The notes: generated by a model not told the origin, from the letters alone. A stretch of DNA of 64,000 nt from Streptomyces sp. Act143 (GCF_003143935.1 NZ_QFRX01000001.1:5897816-5961815); one strand, 5' to 3'. Shown: positions 51,901 through 59,981, numbered from the stretch's first letter. Numbers and translations: made by a program.

Positions 51901-53578
51901 ACTCGCCCGGCAGGAACCGCTCCTCGGCGTCGAGGCAGAGGGCGTACAGGGAGACGGCGGGCCCTTCGCGCAGAATCCGCACGACACCGGGAAGGGAGCG
52001 CAGCCGCCGCGACCCGTCCCACACGACGACGATGTCCGGGTCGCTGAACCCTGTGCCCTGCCCCTTGTTCTGCTCGGCGGCCTTCTTGCGGGCGTCGAGG
52101 ATCTGGGTCAGCTCACCGATACGGGCGCCGACGGTCTCGGCGTCGGTGCCGATGAGGACGTTGACGTCCTGCCCGGAGCCGGGTCTGGCGTGCGGCAGCC
52201 AGCGGGTCCAGTCCCAGGACTCCTGCGCGGAGTTCTCACTCAGCACGTAGAACTGCACGTCCATGGGGCTGTGCAGGGCGGCTGTCTGCGCGACGGCCCA
52301 ACGCCCCATGGCGCGGGCGGAGTCGCCGGGCCCGGCCATGCCGATGACCCCGAGGGACCGGAGGGAGAGCGCGACGGGAGCGTCCTCGATCTTCCAGGTG
52401 ACCTGCCGCTTGTGATCGAGCTGCTCGGGGTCGTCGAGGACGACTTCCGAATCCAGCTGCCCGGTCCCGACCCGGATGAGCAGATGATCACGGTCGGTCC
52501 GCCGCCGCTCCCAGAGACGGGTGCGGGGCCCGGTGCCGAGGGAGAGGACGGTGGCGGGGTCGGGAATGGCGTGCCGCCGGTCCGTCCGCTCGGCGACGAG
52601 GGCGTCCTGGGCGTCCTTCTCGACTTTCTCCTTCTGCTCCTCGTACTCCTTGACCTGCTTGGCGTGGGACTTGCGGCCGTGCTTCTTGTCGTTGAAGTAG
52701 TTGGCGAAGAGCAGGATGGGGCTGAGGCCCGCCATGATCAGGTAGTACCAGCGCTGGAAGATCAGCACGGAGACGATGGCACCGACGAGCGGCGTGAGCG
52801 CCATCAGCCAGGGCAGCGGGCGCGCCTCGTACTCCCGCGGCGGCGAAGGCAGCCGGAACTTGGTCTGCCGGTCCGGGGGCCGCAGCCGCGGGGGCCGGTT
52901 GTAGTCGAGCCCGATGCCGTCGTCGGACCACTTGAGGGCGGCGTTGGGCGGCGAGTAACGGGTCAGCTCCAGCAGGGTGTTGCCGACGGCGATCTGCCCC
53001 CCGAGCGGCCAGTCGGTCTTGTCCTCCTCCACGGCGGTGCCGTCGAGCGTCACGGGCGCGGGGTCGTCGTCGCTCTCGGCCTTGGTGTGGACGGTGACCT
53101 GGCAGGTGCCGTCGGTGGCGACCGACAAGGTGAGGGCGCGGGCGTCGAGTTCGGGGTCGTCGATGCGGATGTACGAGGCCGGCCCGCTGCCGATGTCGTA
53201 GCGCCCGACGCCGAGCCGGTGCACGAACCCGGCGACCGGGCCGCCGACGACGCGCAGTTCGACGAGGCCGGTGGGTTCGCCGGGAAGGCATCCGGCGGGA
53301 TCCTGGAGCGATACGACCGCGCCGTCGCGGAGGGGGGAGTTGACGACGGTGGCGGACGGATCGACGCCGTATCCGTCGACGTAGAGGAGGGGGGCGTTGT
53401 GGGCGGGGATCTGGTGCTGCTGAAGCCCCAGCGGAATGACCTGAGCGCCACCGGCGGCCCCGACCTGCTTGGCCAGCTCCTGGGCGATGTCCCCCACGGT
53501 GGACTCGGGATCGGCATCGAGCACGACATCGGCGGTGCCGCCGCCGAACGGGTCGACGACGGTCAGAGTCAGGCGCAC
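48995..53578 (-). CDS. eccC: Type VII secretion ATPase EccC/EssC-like with FHA-like N-domain
   Basis: This 1527-aa protein has an N-terminal ubiquitin/YukD-like segment (about 1-90, VRLTLTVVDPFGG), an FHA-like domain (about 95-230, with HRLGVGRYDIGSG and SYIRIDDPELDARAL), two membrane helices (about 260-300), and three FtsK/SpoIIIE ATPase domains. D1 keeps Walker A GTTGSGKSELLQT (about 718) and Walker B LLIVIDEFASM; D2 has GGAPRSGRS (about 1053) and D3 GPAKSGRST (about 1348), where the lysine is Arg or shifted, as in EccC. GTG 53578 has GGGGAGG upstream. The combined FHA-plus-EccC form is closer to firmicute EssC than to the separate EccCa/EccCb or single EccC of mycobacteria. Confidence 0.92.
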   Translation of the reverse strand: MRLTLTVVDPFGGGTADVVLDADPESTVGDIAQELAKQVGAAGGAQVIPLGLQQHQIPAHNAPLLYVDGYGVDPSATVVNSPLRDGAVVSLQDPAGCLPGEPTGLVELRVVGGPVAGFVHRLGVGRYDIGSGPASYIRIDDPELDARALTLSVATDGTCQVTVHTKAESDDDPAPVTLDGTAVEEDKTDWPLGGQIAVGNTLLELTRYSPPNAALKWSDDGIGLDYNRPPRLRPPDRQTKFRLPSPPREYEARPLPWLMALTPLVGAIVSVLIFQRWYYLIMAGLSPILLFANYFNDKKHGRKSHAKQVKEYEEQKEKVEKDAQDALVAERTDRRHAIPDPATVLSLGTGPRTRLWERRRTDRDHLLIRVGTGQLDSEVVLDDPEQLDHKRQVTWKIEDAPVALSLRSLGVIGMAGPGDSARAMGRWAVAQTAALHSPMDVQFYVLSENSAQESWDWTRWLPHARPGSGQDVNVLIGTDAETVGARIGELTQILDARKKAAEQNKGQGTGFSDPDIVVVWDGSRRLRSLPGVVRILREGPAVSLYALCLDAEERFLPGECQAYVVAEPPAQEYDYLQQAQSQQPVAGGGFPSFQAWHHTGQDSSHTEAAADKLRLRVEEAGAERIKDVRPDFVSPTWCLRLARALSPLRDISGETEDSALPAASRLLDVLQLEPPTSDAIVARWRMGGQSTLAVIGESYDGPFGIDIRKDGPHGLIAGTTGSGKSELLQTIVAALAVANTPENMTFVLVDYKGGAAFKDCVHLPHTVGMVTDLDAHLVERALESLGAELHRREHILAAADAKDIEDYQDLVRRDPSHAPVPRLLIVIDEFASMVRDLPDFVTGLVNIAQRGRSLGIHLLLATQRPSGVVSPEIRANTNLRIALRVTDGGESSDVIDSPEAGHISKSTPGRAYVRLGHASLVPFQSGRVGGRRPGAADPAVLMPWVGPLSWEDLGRAALVKPKAESREDEEITDLKVLVDTIRDANSSLGIPPQHSPWLPALDETLLLDDIQVPAFAGGPGKLPPAPYGVEDLPAQQARRPVAVDFASFGHLMIGGAPRSGRSQVLRTLAGSIARTHSVADVHMYGIDCGNGALNALTRLPHVGAVVGRNQTERVVRLVNRLKGEMDRRQNLLADKGFADIGEQRASVAEDERLPHIVVLLDRWEGWVPTLGEVDHGSLTDELQTMMREGASVGIHLVLTGDRTLLVGRIATLTEDKYGLRLADRSDFSALGIPARKVPEEIPPGRGFRNEFGTETQFALLSEDTTGQGQAAALAAIGEAAAARDAAVPRSHRPFRVDSLPSRVSFPEAWEMRDPEASRAKLWGLVGIGGDEIVGFGPDLSQGVPTFVVAGPAKSGRSTVLMNFAQSYLTQGVRLVIAAPRQSPLRQLDGTEGVLKVFTGDDIDEDEFEELMDEASLEEPIVVLVDDGEILEDCDAESQLKKLVSRGAERGLAMVIAGDEEDVCSGFSGWQVDAKKARRGILLSPQETSSGDLIGVRLNRGLVGGQITPGKGMLHLGDGELRTVVVPG

Positions 53579-53955
53579 GGTATGTCCTCCCCACGGCCAC
53601 TGTGGCCCCCGTGGCTGCTTCTGCAACGCAGGCCACGGCAGGAATCGACGATATCCGGTGGGTGTGACAACTGGGGAGCGGGGAGGCGAGGGCGGGGTGC
53701 GGTGCTGTGGATAACTTCCCGATGGCAACGGCGCGTGCACGAGTTCGTGACGTCTTCACGACGTCTTGTTCACAACCGGGGATGTGACACCTCAGGTCCC
53801 ACCCGTAAGCTGCTGCACCAAGAGCGGACGATCACACCGGCTGCCCCGGTTGCCCCGGTTGCCTCCGGGCCACCCAGAGCGGCCTGGCTGCCGATCGCTC
53901 TGCAAACAGGGAGCCACGGGGGTTGGCCCTGCGGCGTTTTGATGGGAGCGGCCAC
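53579..53955. other. Intergenic region between eccC-like and WXG100-like genes
   Basis: This 377-nt divergent promoter region contains no gene. It holds an inverted repeat CGTGA-CGTCT-TCACG (53746-53760), direct GACGTCTT copies at 53749 and 53760 (11-bp spacing), and a 9-bp tandem TTGCCCCGG-like repeat (about three copies, 53841-53868). It is the likely regulatory region for the whole secretion locus. Confidence 0.5.
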
Positions 53956-54255
53956 ATGGCCAAGGACCTTGATGTCACATATCAGGACATGCGCGACGCT
54001 GCGAAGCACGTCGTCAAGGAGAAGGAAAAGCTCCAGGAGAAGCTCGACGGGCTGAAGAAGTACATCAACAACCTCGTCCAGTCCGGCTACGTGACGAAGA
54101 GCTCGTCCAAGGCCTTCGACGAGAACTTCGACGAGTTCGTCCGCGGCACGAAGGACACGCTGGACGGTCTGGACGGCATGGGGGACTACCTCACGACCGC
54201 TGCGGACAAGTTCGAGCAGATCGATGAGGAGCTGGCCAAGTCGGCTCGTAAGTAA
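53956..54255 (+). CDS. WXG100-like Esx protein without a WXG motif
   Basis: This 99-aa protein is predicted as a helical hairpin: DVTYQDMRDAAKHVVKEKEK... then LVQSGYVTKSSSKAFDENFD and LTTAADKFEQIDEELAKSARK. The usual Trp-X-Gly turn is replaced by GYVTKSS, although the following SKAF helix start is kept. The C-terminal FEQIDEEL fits the YxxxD/E export signal with Phe in place of Tyr. ATG 53956 has GGGAG upstream. Opposite the EccC-like gene, it is the prime secreted substrate or partner. Its own partner Esx may be the 61.4-kb gene. Confidence 0.85.
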   Translation: MAKDLDVTYQDMRDAAKHVVKEKEKLQEKLDGLKKYINNLVQSGYVTKSSSKAFDENFDEFVRGTKDTLDGLDGMGDYLTTAADKFEQIDEELAKSARK

Positions 54256-54368
54256 TCCTGCCCGACTGCCGGGCCGGCCTGCTGGAGTTTGACGGCGCGG
54301 TGCCTGCTTGCGGGCACCGTGCCGTCGCGTTGGTCGTGAGTGGGTTTTCGACGGAAGGAACGGCGGTC

Positions 54369-55022
54369 GTGAGCGACCTCACCGCCTGCGGCATCGTCTG
54401 TCCCACGGACTGGGTGCCGCTTCCCATCGACCCGTCGGATGACGTGAAGAGCTGGGCCAAGAGCACCGCGAAGGCCCTTCGTGATCGCAGCAAAGCGGCC
54501 GGTCATGGCGTGGACGGACGGGCCCTGCGGGACGACCTCCGGGCCAGGGCCGAGGACAGCCGATCTCGCGAGCCCTTCTACGCCTTCGCCTTCTATCCCG
54601 ACGGTTTCGACACCGCACTCGCCGTCCTGGAAGTGGACCTCATCCATCCGGACGCGACAGTCCCGAGGATCACGCTCGACTGGCTGGCGGACACGTTCAG
54701 CGCACACGACTTCGGCCTGCCCCGCATCGCGCACGCCGAGTTGCCGATCGGCCCGGCGGTGCGGTTGCGGCAGAACTTCGCGCTGGATGCCCCGTCGGCT
54801 GCGCCCACCGGAACCCCGCTGAGAACGGTGACCTACGGGGTTCTTCCCACCGGCGCCGATAGTGCCGTCATGCTCCTCGTGTCGTGGACGGTGCCGGGCC
54901 TCGACGAGGAGATGGAGGAAGCCGCGGACAGCATTGTGCGGACTTTGACGGTGGAAATCTCGATTTCACCTGATGGTGGGCAGATCCCCGGGGAGCATGA
55001 CGGTGACCACTCGCGACGGTGA
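54369..55022 (+). CDS. ESX-locus hypothetical protein with beta-beta-alpha C-terminal module
   Basis: This 217-aa protein has no characterised domain. The start GTG 54369 follows GAAGGAACGG. The C-terminal third (VTYGVLPTGADSAVMLLVSW, then LDEEMEEAADSIVRTL) matches the pattern seen in the neighbouring 55.0, 55.6, 58.3 and 58.9-kb proteins: a strand ending in a hydrophobic core, a proline-rich loop, and a final helix of the form (D/E)x2Fx2(I/V)xxT. This looks like a Mog1/PsbP-type (DUF1795-like) fold. The next gene overlaps by 26 nt. Confidence 0.6.
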   Translation: MSDLTACGIVCPTDWVPLPIDPSDDVKSWAKSTAKALRDRSKAAGHGVDGRALRDDLRARAEDSRSREPFYAFAFYPDGFDTALAVLEVDLIHPDATVPRITLDWLADTFSAHDFGLPRIAHAELPIGPAVRLRQNFALDAPSAAPTGTPLRTVTYGVLPTGADSAVMLLVSWTVPGLDEEMEEAADSIVRTLTVEISISPDGGQIPGEHDGDHSRR

Positions 55023-55581
55023 TCCTGATGCGCTCCCGGCGGACTACACCTTCGCGTTCGACTTCCAGACCGGTTGGGCCGACCTGACGCTGGAGGAGAC
55101 AGACTTCGGTACGGCCTGGGGCGTGGCCACCGCGGCCGTGGCGACGGATCTCGAGGCATCCCGGCTCAGGCTCAAGCCAGCCATGTCGATCCGGGACCTA
55201 CGCCGCAGAGCGCTCACCCTCAACCGGACCGGAACACACGTTGCCCCCCTTCTGTTGAAATCCTCCGACGCGGCGATCGTCGGCGCCCCGGACGCCCGCA
55301 CCCTGACCCTGCCGGCCGGTCCGGCGGCCCGCGACCAGGGGGCGGCGCGGACGCAACGAGCCTTTCTGGGGCTGGGCAGGGCGAGGACCGTCGAGTACAT
55401 CTGCTACGCGGTGTGTCCGCCTGGGGTGGCGGAGATCGGTGTCGTCTCAGTCATGTGGGAGCCGGGGGAGGGCGGTGGGCAAGTCAGCCGGTTGGTGGCT
55501 GAGTTGGTGGGGACGATGTGGGTCGTGGCGGTGGAAGTCGACGGGGACCGGAGAACGGTGGACATCAGGACCGGTGACTGA
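54997..55581 (+). CDS. ESX-locus hypothetical protein, paralogue of upstream gene
   Basis: This is a 194-aa protein overlapping the upstream gene by 26 nt, suggesting translational coupling. ATG 54997 follows GGGGAGC; GTG 55003 is an alternative. The C-terminal YAVCPPGVAEIGVVSVMW and QVSRLVAELVGTMWV resemble the final strand and helix of the same module. A central Arg/Ala-rich stretch may be disordered. No catalytic motif is visible, so a chaperone or structural role in type VII secretion is possible but speculative. Confidence 0.55.
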   Translation: MTVTTRDGDPDALPADYTFAFDFQTGWADLTLEETDFGTAWGVATAAVATDLEASRLRLKPAMSIRDLRRRALTLNRTGTHVAPLLLKSSDAAIVGAPDARTLTLPAGPAARDQGAARTQRAFLGLGRARTVEYICYAVCPPGVAEIGVVSVMWEPGEGGGQVSRLVAELVGTMWVVAVEVDGDRRTVDIRTGD

Positions 55582-55641
55582 GACTGCGGCCCCGTTGCGT
55601 GCTCAGGCTCAGGAGTTGGGCTAATGCGAGGGGGGCGGACC

Positions 55642-56283
55642 TCAAAGGGCCATCCCGGGAAGCCGGAGCGTCCGTGCGAAGTCGTCCAGTGCCTCCATCG
55701 CGGCGGCGATCACTTCCGGATCGTCGTGGTGGCCGCGGAGCAGGACGTCGGGGAGGCCTGGCGGGGTGTGCCAGTGGTACGTCACCGAGGTCATCATGAT
55801 GGTGCTGTCCGCAGGGTAAGAGCGGGTGACCCGGACCCCGTCCCCGCCCAGGTGCGACGAGGCGAACGGCACGCTGCCGGTTCGCTGCTGCCACTCGGGG
55901 ATTTCCGGGTGCGGCACCGTGAGCGCGGTGATTCCCTCGCAGGAAGCCACGCCTGGGGCCTCACAGTGGATGCGGGTGGCGTGCATCACCAGCGGCATGT
56001 AGGTCAGGGGGACGGGGTGGTAGATGAACGCCTCGTCGGCCTGGAGTTTGTCCCGGAGCGTGACGATCGTCTGCTCGTAGAAGCTCTTGTGGAATCGGCG
56101 GAGTTTGCGGGTGAGCTCGATGTCGTGGACGGCGGCCAGACCAGTCAGGTGCAGGTCCAGCCATTCCTTGAAGGTCTTCTTGTCGATCTGAAGGTGGAGA
56201 TAGCCCCAGAGGTCTGGGTTGGCATCCGTATCGATGTGGAGCGGGGCGCCGAGGTCGGTGCTCCAGAGGGTGCTTTCGGACAT
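55642..56283 (-). CDS. ESX-locus hypothetical protein, module paralogue
   Basis: This 213-aa protein starts MSESTLWSTDLG at ATG 56283 (GAAAGAGACCG upstream). The middle has WQQRTGSVPFASSHLGG, followed by a strand MMTSVTYHWHTPPGLPDVLL and a final helix EVIAAAMEALDDFARTLRL, the same beta-beta-alpha ending as its neighbours. It is on the opposite strand from the 54-55.6 kb genes and converges with them (60-nt gap). Function unknown. Confidence 0.6.
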   Translation of the reverse strand: MSESTLWSTDLGAPLHIDTDANPDLWGYLHLQIDKKTFKEWLDLHLTGLAAVHDIELTRKLRRFHKSFYEQTIVTLRDKLQADEAFIYHPVPLTYMPLVMHATRIHCEAPGVASCEGITALTVPHPEIPEWQQRTGSVPFASSHLGGDGVRVTRSYPADSTIMMTSVTYHWHTPPGLPDVLLRGHHDDPEVIAAAMEALDDFARTLRLPGMAL

Positions 56284-56320
56284 GGGCGGTCTCTTTCGTG
56301 GGGGCACTGCGAAGGAGCCT

Positions 56321-56838
56321 TCAGGCGTAGCTCCAGCGGAAGGTGTCCATCACGGCATCGAACAACTCCACGAGGGTGTCGTAGAAGACGGGATCCGAGC
56401 CGGGTGCGATCAGGGGGCTGAAGGAGAAGGCGAGATGCTGGTCAGGTCTGCTGTTCGGGACGGTGACGAAGTACTCGACCCGACGGTGCGCGACGTCGAC
56501 GCCCTGTGCCGCGTCTGTGGGTACCTCTCGTTCCGAACGGAGAGCCGCAGTGTCGTCGAGTTCCCGTGTCTCGGCACCGGGGATCTCCGAGGCGAGCGAG
56601 GCCAGGGCTGTTTCCGGGCCGCTGGGCCTGACTCGGGGGATTTCGATCGGCTCCGAAGCCACGAACGAAACGCGGAACGTCGTCCTTGGGGAAGCCGACG
56701 GGCAATTTTGCGACGGTCTTCCGGACGATGCGGTCCATCGCTGCCTTGGTGCCCGTGCGTGGTGGGATCACGTCTCAGCCGGGCGGCGGCACCAGGTTGA
56801 AGCCGAAAGGGGGGCCGGCGGTGCTTAATGGTCGTCAT
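56321..56838 (-). pseudogene. Decayed paralogue of the 58.9-kb ESX protein
   Basis: In three frames this region matches the intact gene at 58.9 kb: GTKAAMDRIVRKTVAKLP aligns with GTEEAIQRILKTAFSRIP, and the C-terminal RRVEYFVTVPN and ELFDAVMDTFRW align with RRVEYIIAVPD and EWFDAVMATFRW. The coding frame is broken by a shift near a run of six C (56809-56814), a TGA at 56775-56777 where the intact copy has Trp, and a deletion of about 25 codons with frameshift near 56660. Three independent lesions argue against sequencing error. Confidence 0.75.
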
Positions 56839-57245
56839 GGCGCCCCCGCGCTATTTCCACGGCGTAGGCAACGCCTACGAAGAGCGCCCAGAGCGGGGCG
56901 GCGATCACGCCCAGCCAGAAGCCGAAGAACGGTGAGGGCAGGAAGAAGCCACCGCCCATGGCGAGGTCCCCGCGTGCGGTAGGGCGGACGATCCGTGGAC
57001 CGGGGGTATTTCACGAACACCCAGACGTAGTGCAGAAGGCAGCCGACGATCCCGGCCTCGTAGACGTAGAGCACGTCATTCCTCAGGGACTTCGGCACCA
57101 GGATCATGACTTCCAATACCGGCAGGAACAGCGGCATCCCGATGATCAATGCCAGCCGGAGCCGCCGGTTGGGGCCGGTGCCCAGCCCGGTGCGGGCGGC
57201 TTCGGCCTCGGCAATGCCACGCGCATTGTTCAGGTCCATGATCAT
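56825..57245 (-). pseudogene. Frameshifted small membrane protein, paralogue of the 59.7-kb gene
   Basis: The first part (from ATG 57245, or 57239) encodes two membrane helices ending in VWVFVKYPRSTDRPPYRTRG. From about nt 56985 the membrane-like sequence continues only in another frame (GGGFFLPSPFFGFW, then IAAPLWALFVGVAYAVEIAR), ending at TAA 56825. If joined, the product (about 137 aa) matches the layout of the intact 139-aa gene at 59.5-60.0 kb, and its stop overlaps the next gene's ATG, as in the intact pair. Alternatively, ATG 56959 could start a separate 44-aa membrane protein. Confidence 0.6.
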
Positions 57246-57305
57246 TCGTCACCAGTGGGGGTCGAGGGCGGGCTCCCGGGCCTGACGTGCCCACCCCCGC
57301 GCCTC

Positions 57306-58283
57306 CTACGGGACGCGGCCCGAAGGGGGCTCCGGGGCATGCCGGCTGCGCAGCTCGCGCAGTTCCTCGGGCGACCAGTCCTCCAAGTGGTATTCCGTGA
57401 CGTCTACTTCGGTGCCGTCGGCATCCATGGTCATGCTCTCGCCGTGGATGCCGTAGAAGGCAGTGGTGGTGCTCGGCGCCAGAATCTCCACGCCGTAGCA
57501 GCCGCACGCGCGGCGGGTGATTGCGGGCGCCGAGGCGTCGGGAGCCTGAGCGGAGGCGAAGACCTCGACGGTCTTGCGCTGGGCGGGTGTGAGTGATGTG
57601 AGGGGCACGAGGGCCGGGTGGTCGGCCAGGTATTCCATGGCGAGCCGCCTCCAGTGGGAGTAGAGCCTGCACCAGGAGCCGTCCGTGAAGAGAATCCTGA
57701 AGTCGTTGCCCCCTTTGAAGTCCCGCCGCACGACTTCGGCGATGTTGGAGCGCGGGGTCTCCCACAGCACTTCGTCGTCGACGGGCGGCTGCGTGCCCCG
57801 TTCGCGGTGGTGCAGCCCAACGACGATCACGCGCTGGTCGGTGACGATTAGGTGCGTGCGGTAGCGCTTCTGATCCATGCGGGCAGGGTCCAACTGCCAA
57901 GGCAGGGTGCGGGCGATGCTGCCGGGTGCGCCCCAGAGGACGGGAAAGTCGGCGACCTCGTTCGCTGGGTCGTCGGAGGTCTTGGAGCCGGTGTCGCCGA
58001 AGGAGCCCTGGGTGCCGGGGACGAGAGAACTCACAACGGCGGCGGCTACGTTGCCCAGGAAGAACCCGAGACTCGTGACGGCACCTCGCCCCATGGCCCC
58101 ACTGGCAGACCGGGCCGTGTATGTGGGCCCTTGGGGCCAGCCGGGCAACTCGGCCTGGATGTCATTGCCTTCGGTGTCCCGGAACCAGCGCATGCCGCGG
58201 ACGGGCATGGCGGCGCCGGTGGCGAAGGTGACGGGGACGCGGGCCAGGAGGGTTTCGGTGAGGGGCGGGCACCAGACACTCAC
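57306..58283 (-). CDS. ESX-locus hypothetical protein with PH-like segment
   Basis: This is a 325-aa protein. A hydrophobic stretch (LGFFLGNVAAAVVSSLVPG, about residue 72) suggests membrane association. The middle, RTHLIVTDQRVIVVGLHH and NIAEVVRRDFKGGNDF, resembles bacterial PH-like domains. The C-terminal segment ends TEYHLEDWSPEELREL. GTG 58283 overlaps the stop of the upstream gene. No family is assigned; it is probably part of the secretion locus. Confidence 0.6.
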   Translation of the reverse strand: MSVWCPPLTETLLARVPVTFATGAAMPVRGMRWFRDTEGNDIQAELPGWPQGPTYTARSASGAMGRGAVTSLGFFLGNVAAAVVSSLVPGTQGSFGDTGSKTSDDPANEVADFPVLWGAPGSIARTLPWQLDPARMDQKRYRTHLIVTDQRVIVVGLHHRERGTQPPVDDEVLWETPRSNIAEVVRRDFKGGNDFRILFTDGSWCRLYSHWRRLAMEYLADHPALVPLTSLTPAQRKTVEVFASAQAPDASAPAITRRACGCYGVEILAPSTTTAFYGIHGESMTMDADGTEVDVTEYHLEDWSPEELRELRSRHAPEPPSGRVP

Positions 58284-58894
58284 GGCGCGTAGATTCCCAG
58301 TGATCGAGCAAGAGACTCCAAGTCTTCTGCAGCCTGCATGATCCGTGCGACGTCCTCAGTGGCCGTCCAGATCACGACGTCGGCTCCATGCTCCGGAACC
58401 TGCCAGGCATAACGAACGCAGGCGAGCAGGTGCCGCGAATTCTCTTGAGGGACATAGCGAAAAACGGTCAGGCCTTCCCCGAGCTTGGGGGACTTGAAGC
58501 GTTTGACGACCGGAGGTTGGACGGCGCTCCTGTCATCAGCCAGGGTCAGCGCTCGGAGGGTCGGCTCGCGGGCCTCTGTCGAGGGCCCGATCGCCGCCAG
58601 GACCGGCAGCGGAAGGTCAGTCGGATGATCGCGATGAAGGAAGAGCCAGTGGTCTGAGCCTGGTGGAGAGAAAGCCTCGGCACAGCGTTCCAGCGTGCCT
58701 GCCACGAAGTCGACACCGTTCGGTCCGGGGTCGAGTTCACGGTCCAGCCACAGATCCTCGGCTTCCTCACGGCACCAGGAGCGGATGTCGTCCCACTCTT
58801 CAAAGGGTCCCGTTTCGCCTCCACGTGGCGGGAGAACAGTCCACGGGTAGGGGTCGATGTCTTCGATGTCGATGACGGGCAGGAAGTCGCTCAC
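58280..58894 (-). CDS. ESX-locus hypothetical protein, module paralogue
   Basis: This is a 204-aa protein. GTG 58894 overlaps the stop of the upstream gene (GTGA). The sequence has an aromatic-rich N-terminus (PYPWTVLPP) and the shared ending RYAWQVPEHGADVVIWTA, then VARIMQAAEDLESLARSLGIY. It appears to be a divergent member of the same family as the 54.4- and 55.6-kb genes. Function unknown; coupling by 4-nt overlaps on both sides suggests stoichiometric production with its neighbours. Confidence 0.6.
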   Translation of the reverse strand: MSDFLPVIDIEDIDPYPWTVLPPRGGETGPFEEWDDIRSWCREEAEDLWLDRELDPGPNGVDFVAGTLERCAEAFSPPGSDHWLFLHRDHPTDLPLPVLAAIGPSTEAREPTLRALTLADDRSAVQPPVVKRFKSPKLGEGLTVFRYVPQENSRHLLACVRYAWQVPEHGADVVIWTATEDVARIMQAAEDLESLARSLGIYAP

Positions 58895-59559
58895 CCTCGC
58901 CTCCAGCGGAAGGTCGCCATGACGGCGTCGAACCATTCGACGAGAGCATCGGCCAGCTCATCGCGCGCGTCCCCGCCTCCGACCGTCGAGAAGGCAGCGA
59001 TGAACCACCGGGCGTGATCGTCGGGTACGGCAATAATGTATTCGACACGGCGCGATGCGAGTTCGGCACCACGTGTGGGGTCGGCGTCGACCACGTGCTC
59101 ACGGCGAACAGCAAGAGCCCCATCGATCTCCCCTGAACTCAGGTCGGCGTTGTCGACGCCATCCCGCGCCAGCAGCTGAACAGCCACATCAGCCGGCTCG
59201 GCTTGGCCCGAACCCTGTTCGTGCCGGGGCAGGAGAGTCTCTGAAACGACAATGGACGCACCCAGGTTGACATCCGCTGTCGGTTTCACCGGGAGATACA
59301 GGTCCAGGGCCTTTCCCTGCTGTGCCTGGGCGACTGCTGCCCGAAAGCGCCGCTCGAGCTCGCGCTTGTACGGGCCGATCTTGTCTTGCGGGGCGTCCTC
59401 AGGGATGCGCGAGAAGGCGGTCTTCAGGATGCGCTGGATGGCTTCCTCGGTGCCCTGCCGCAGTGGCACCTGATCCCACTGCCCGGGAAGGAGGACGCGG
59501 TAGCCGGTCACGGGATGACCGGCATCGGCGACTGACTTCGTCTGCTCTTCAGCCTGCAT
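58891..59559 (-). CDS. ESX-locus hypothetical protein (intact copy of decayed 56.6-kb gene)
   Basis: This 222-aa protein starts MQAEEQTKSVAD at ATG 59559, inside the end of the upstream membrane gene (11-nt overlap). It has GYRVLLPGQWDQVPLRQGTE, a helical central part (KRELERRFRAAVAQAQQGKA), and the shared C-terminal module RVEYIIAVPDDHARW and LVEWFDAVMATFRW. No enzyme motif is present. The pattern fits the Mog1/PsbP-like folds used in secretion-associated proteins, by inference only. Confidence 0.65.
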   Translation of the reverse strand: MQAEEQTKSVADAGHPVTGYRVLLPGQWDQVPLRQGTEEAIQRILKTAFSRIPEDAPQDKIGPYKRELERRFRAAVAQAQQGKALDLYLPVKPTADVNLGASIVVSETLLPRHEQGSGQAEPADVAVQLLARDGVDNADLSSGEIDGALAVRREHVVDADPTRGAELASRRVEYIIAVPDDHARWFIAAFSTVGGGDARDELADALVEWFDAVMATFRWRRG

Positions 59560-59968
59560 GCGCCGGCTCCCTCTGCTCAAGTTTCCAAATTGCCACAAGG
59601 CCGCTAATGCTTGCCGCGACGGCGATCCAGAGCACCCACACGCCTTGGAACAGAGCGAAGGCGAGACCATAGATCAAGTAGAAGCGCAGCGCCCACTTGA
59701 GGATGGTGAGTTCGCTGCTGAGATATCGCCAGTCCGACGGACGTCGGCACAGGAATACCAGGATCCCCGGAGTGAGTGAACACAGTGACCACTCCCATGT
59801 GGGCATCGGGAGCAGCTCGTTGTTGAAGAGATCCTTGGTCATGGGGCCTGCGAACAGACGGATGAGAGCCAACACGAAGATCCATTTGACGGCGCCCAGG
59901 CCGTAGGCGATGCGTTGTGTGCGCTGGTCGCCCTCGCTCGTGTCCTTCGGGCGCTGCTGATCGGTCAT
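59549..59968 (-). CDS. Small ESX-locus membrane protein
   Basis: This 139-aa protein has three or four hydrophobic segments (VKWIFVLALIRLFAG, WSLCSLTPGILVFLC, FYLIYGLAFALFQGVWVLWI and the following SISGLVAIWKL). It overlaps the next gene's ATG by 11 nt, mirroring the decayed pair at 56.3-57.2 kb, so the two-gene unit was duplicated. No known family is recognised. Confidence 0.65.
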   Translation of the reverse strand: MTDQQRPKDTSEGDQRTQRIAYGLGAVKWIFVLALIRLFAGPMTKDLFNNELLPMPTWEWSLCSLTPGILVFLCRRPSDWRYLSSELTILKWALRFYLIYGLAFALFQGVWVLWIAVAASISGLVAIWKLEQREPAHAG

Positions 59969-59981
59969 CGTCGAGTCTTCC

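Noticed and set aside
48944..54055. A very long open frame on the + strand opposite the EccC-like gene
   Set aside because: It is a GC-bias shadow: composition is Arg/Gly/Leu/Val repeats without family motifs, while the minus strand carries clear ATPase motifs.
56985..57000. Programmed ribosomal frameshift joining the two halves of the small membrane protein
   Set aside because: No slippery heptamer or downstream pseudoknot is visible, and the next gene is also broken, so decay is simpler.
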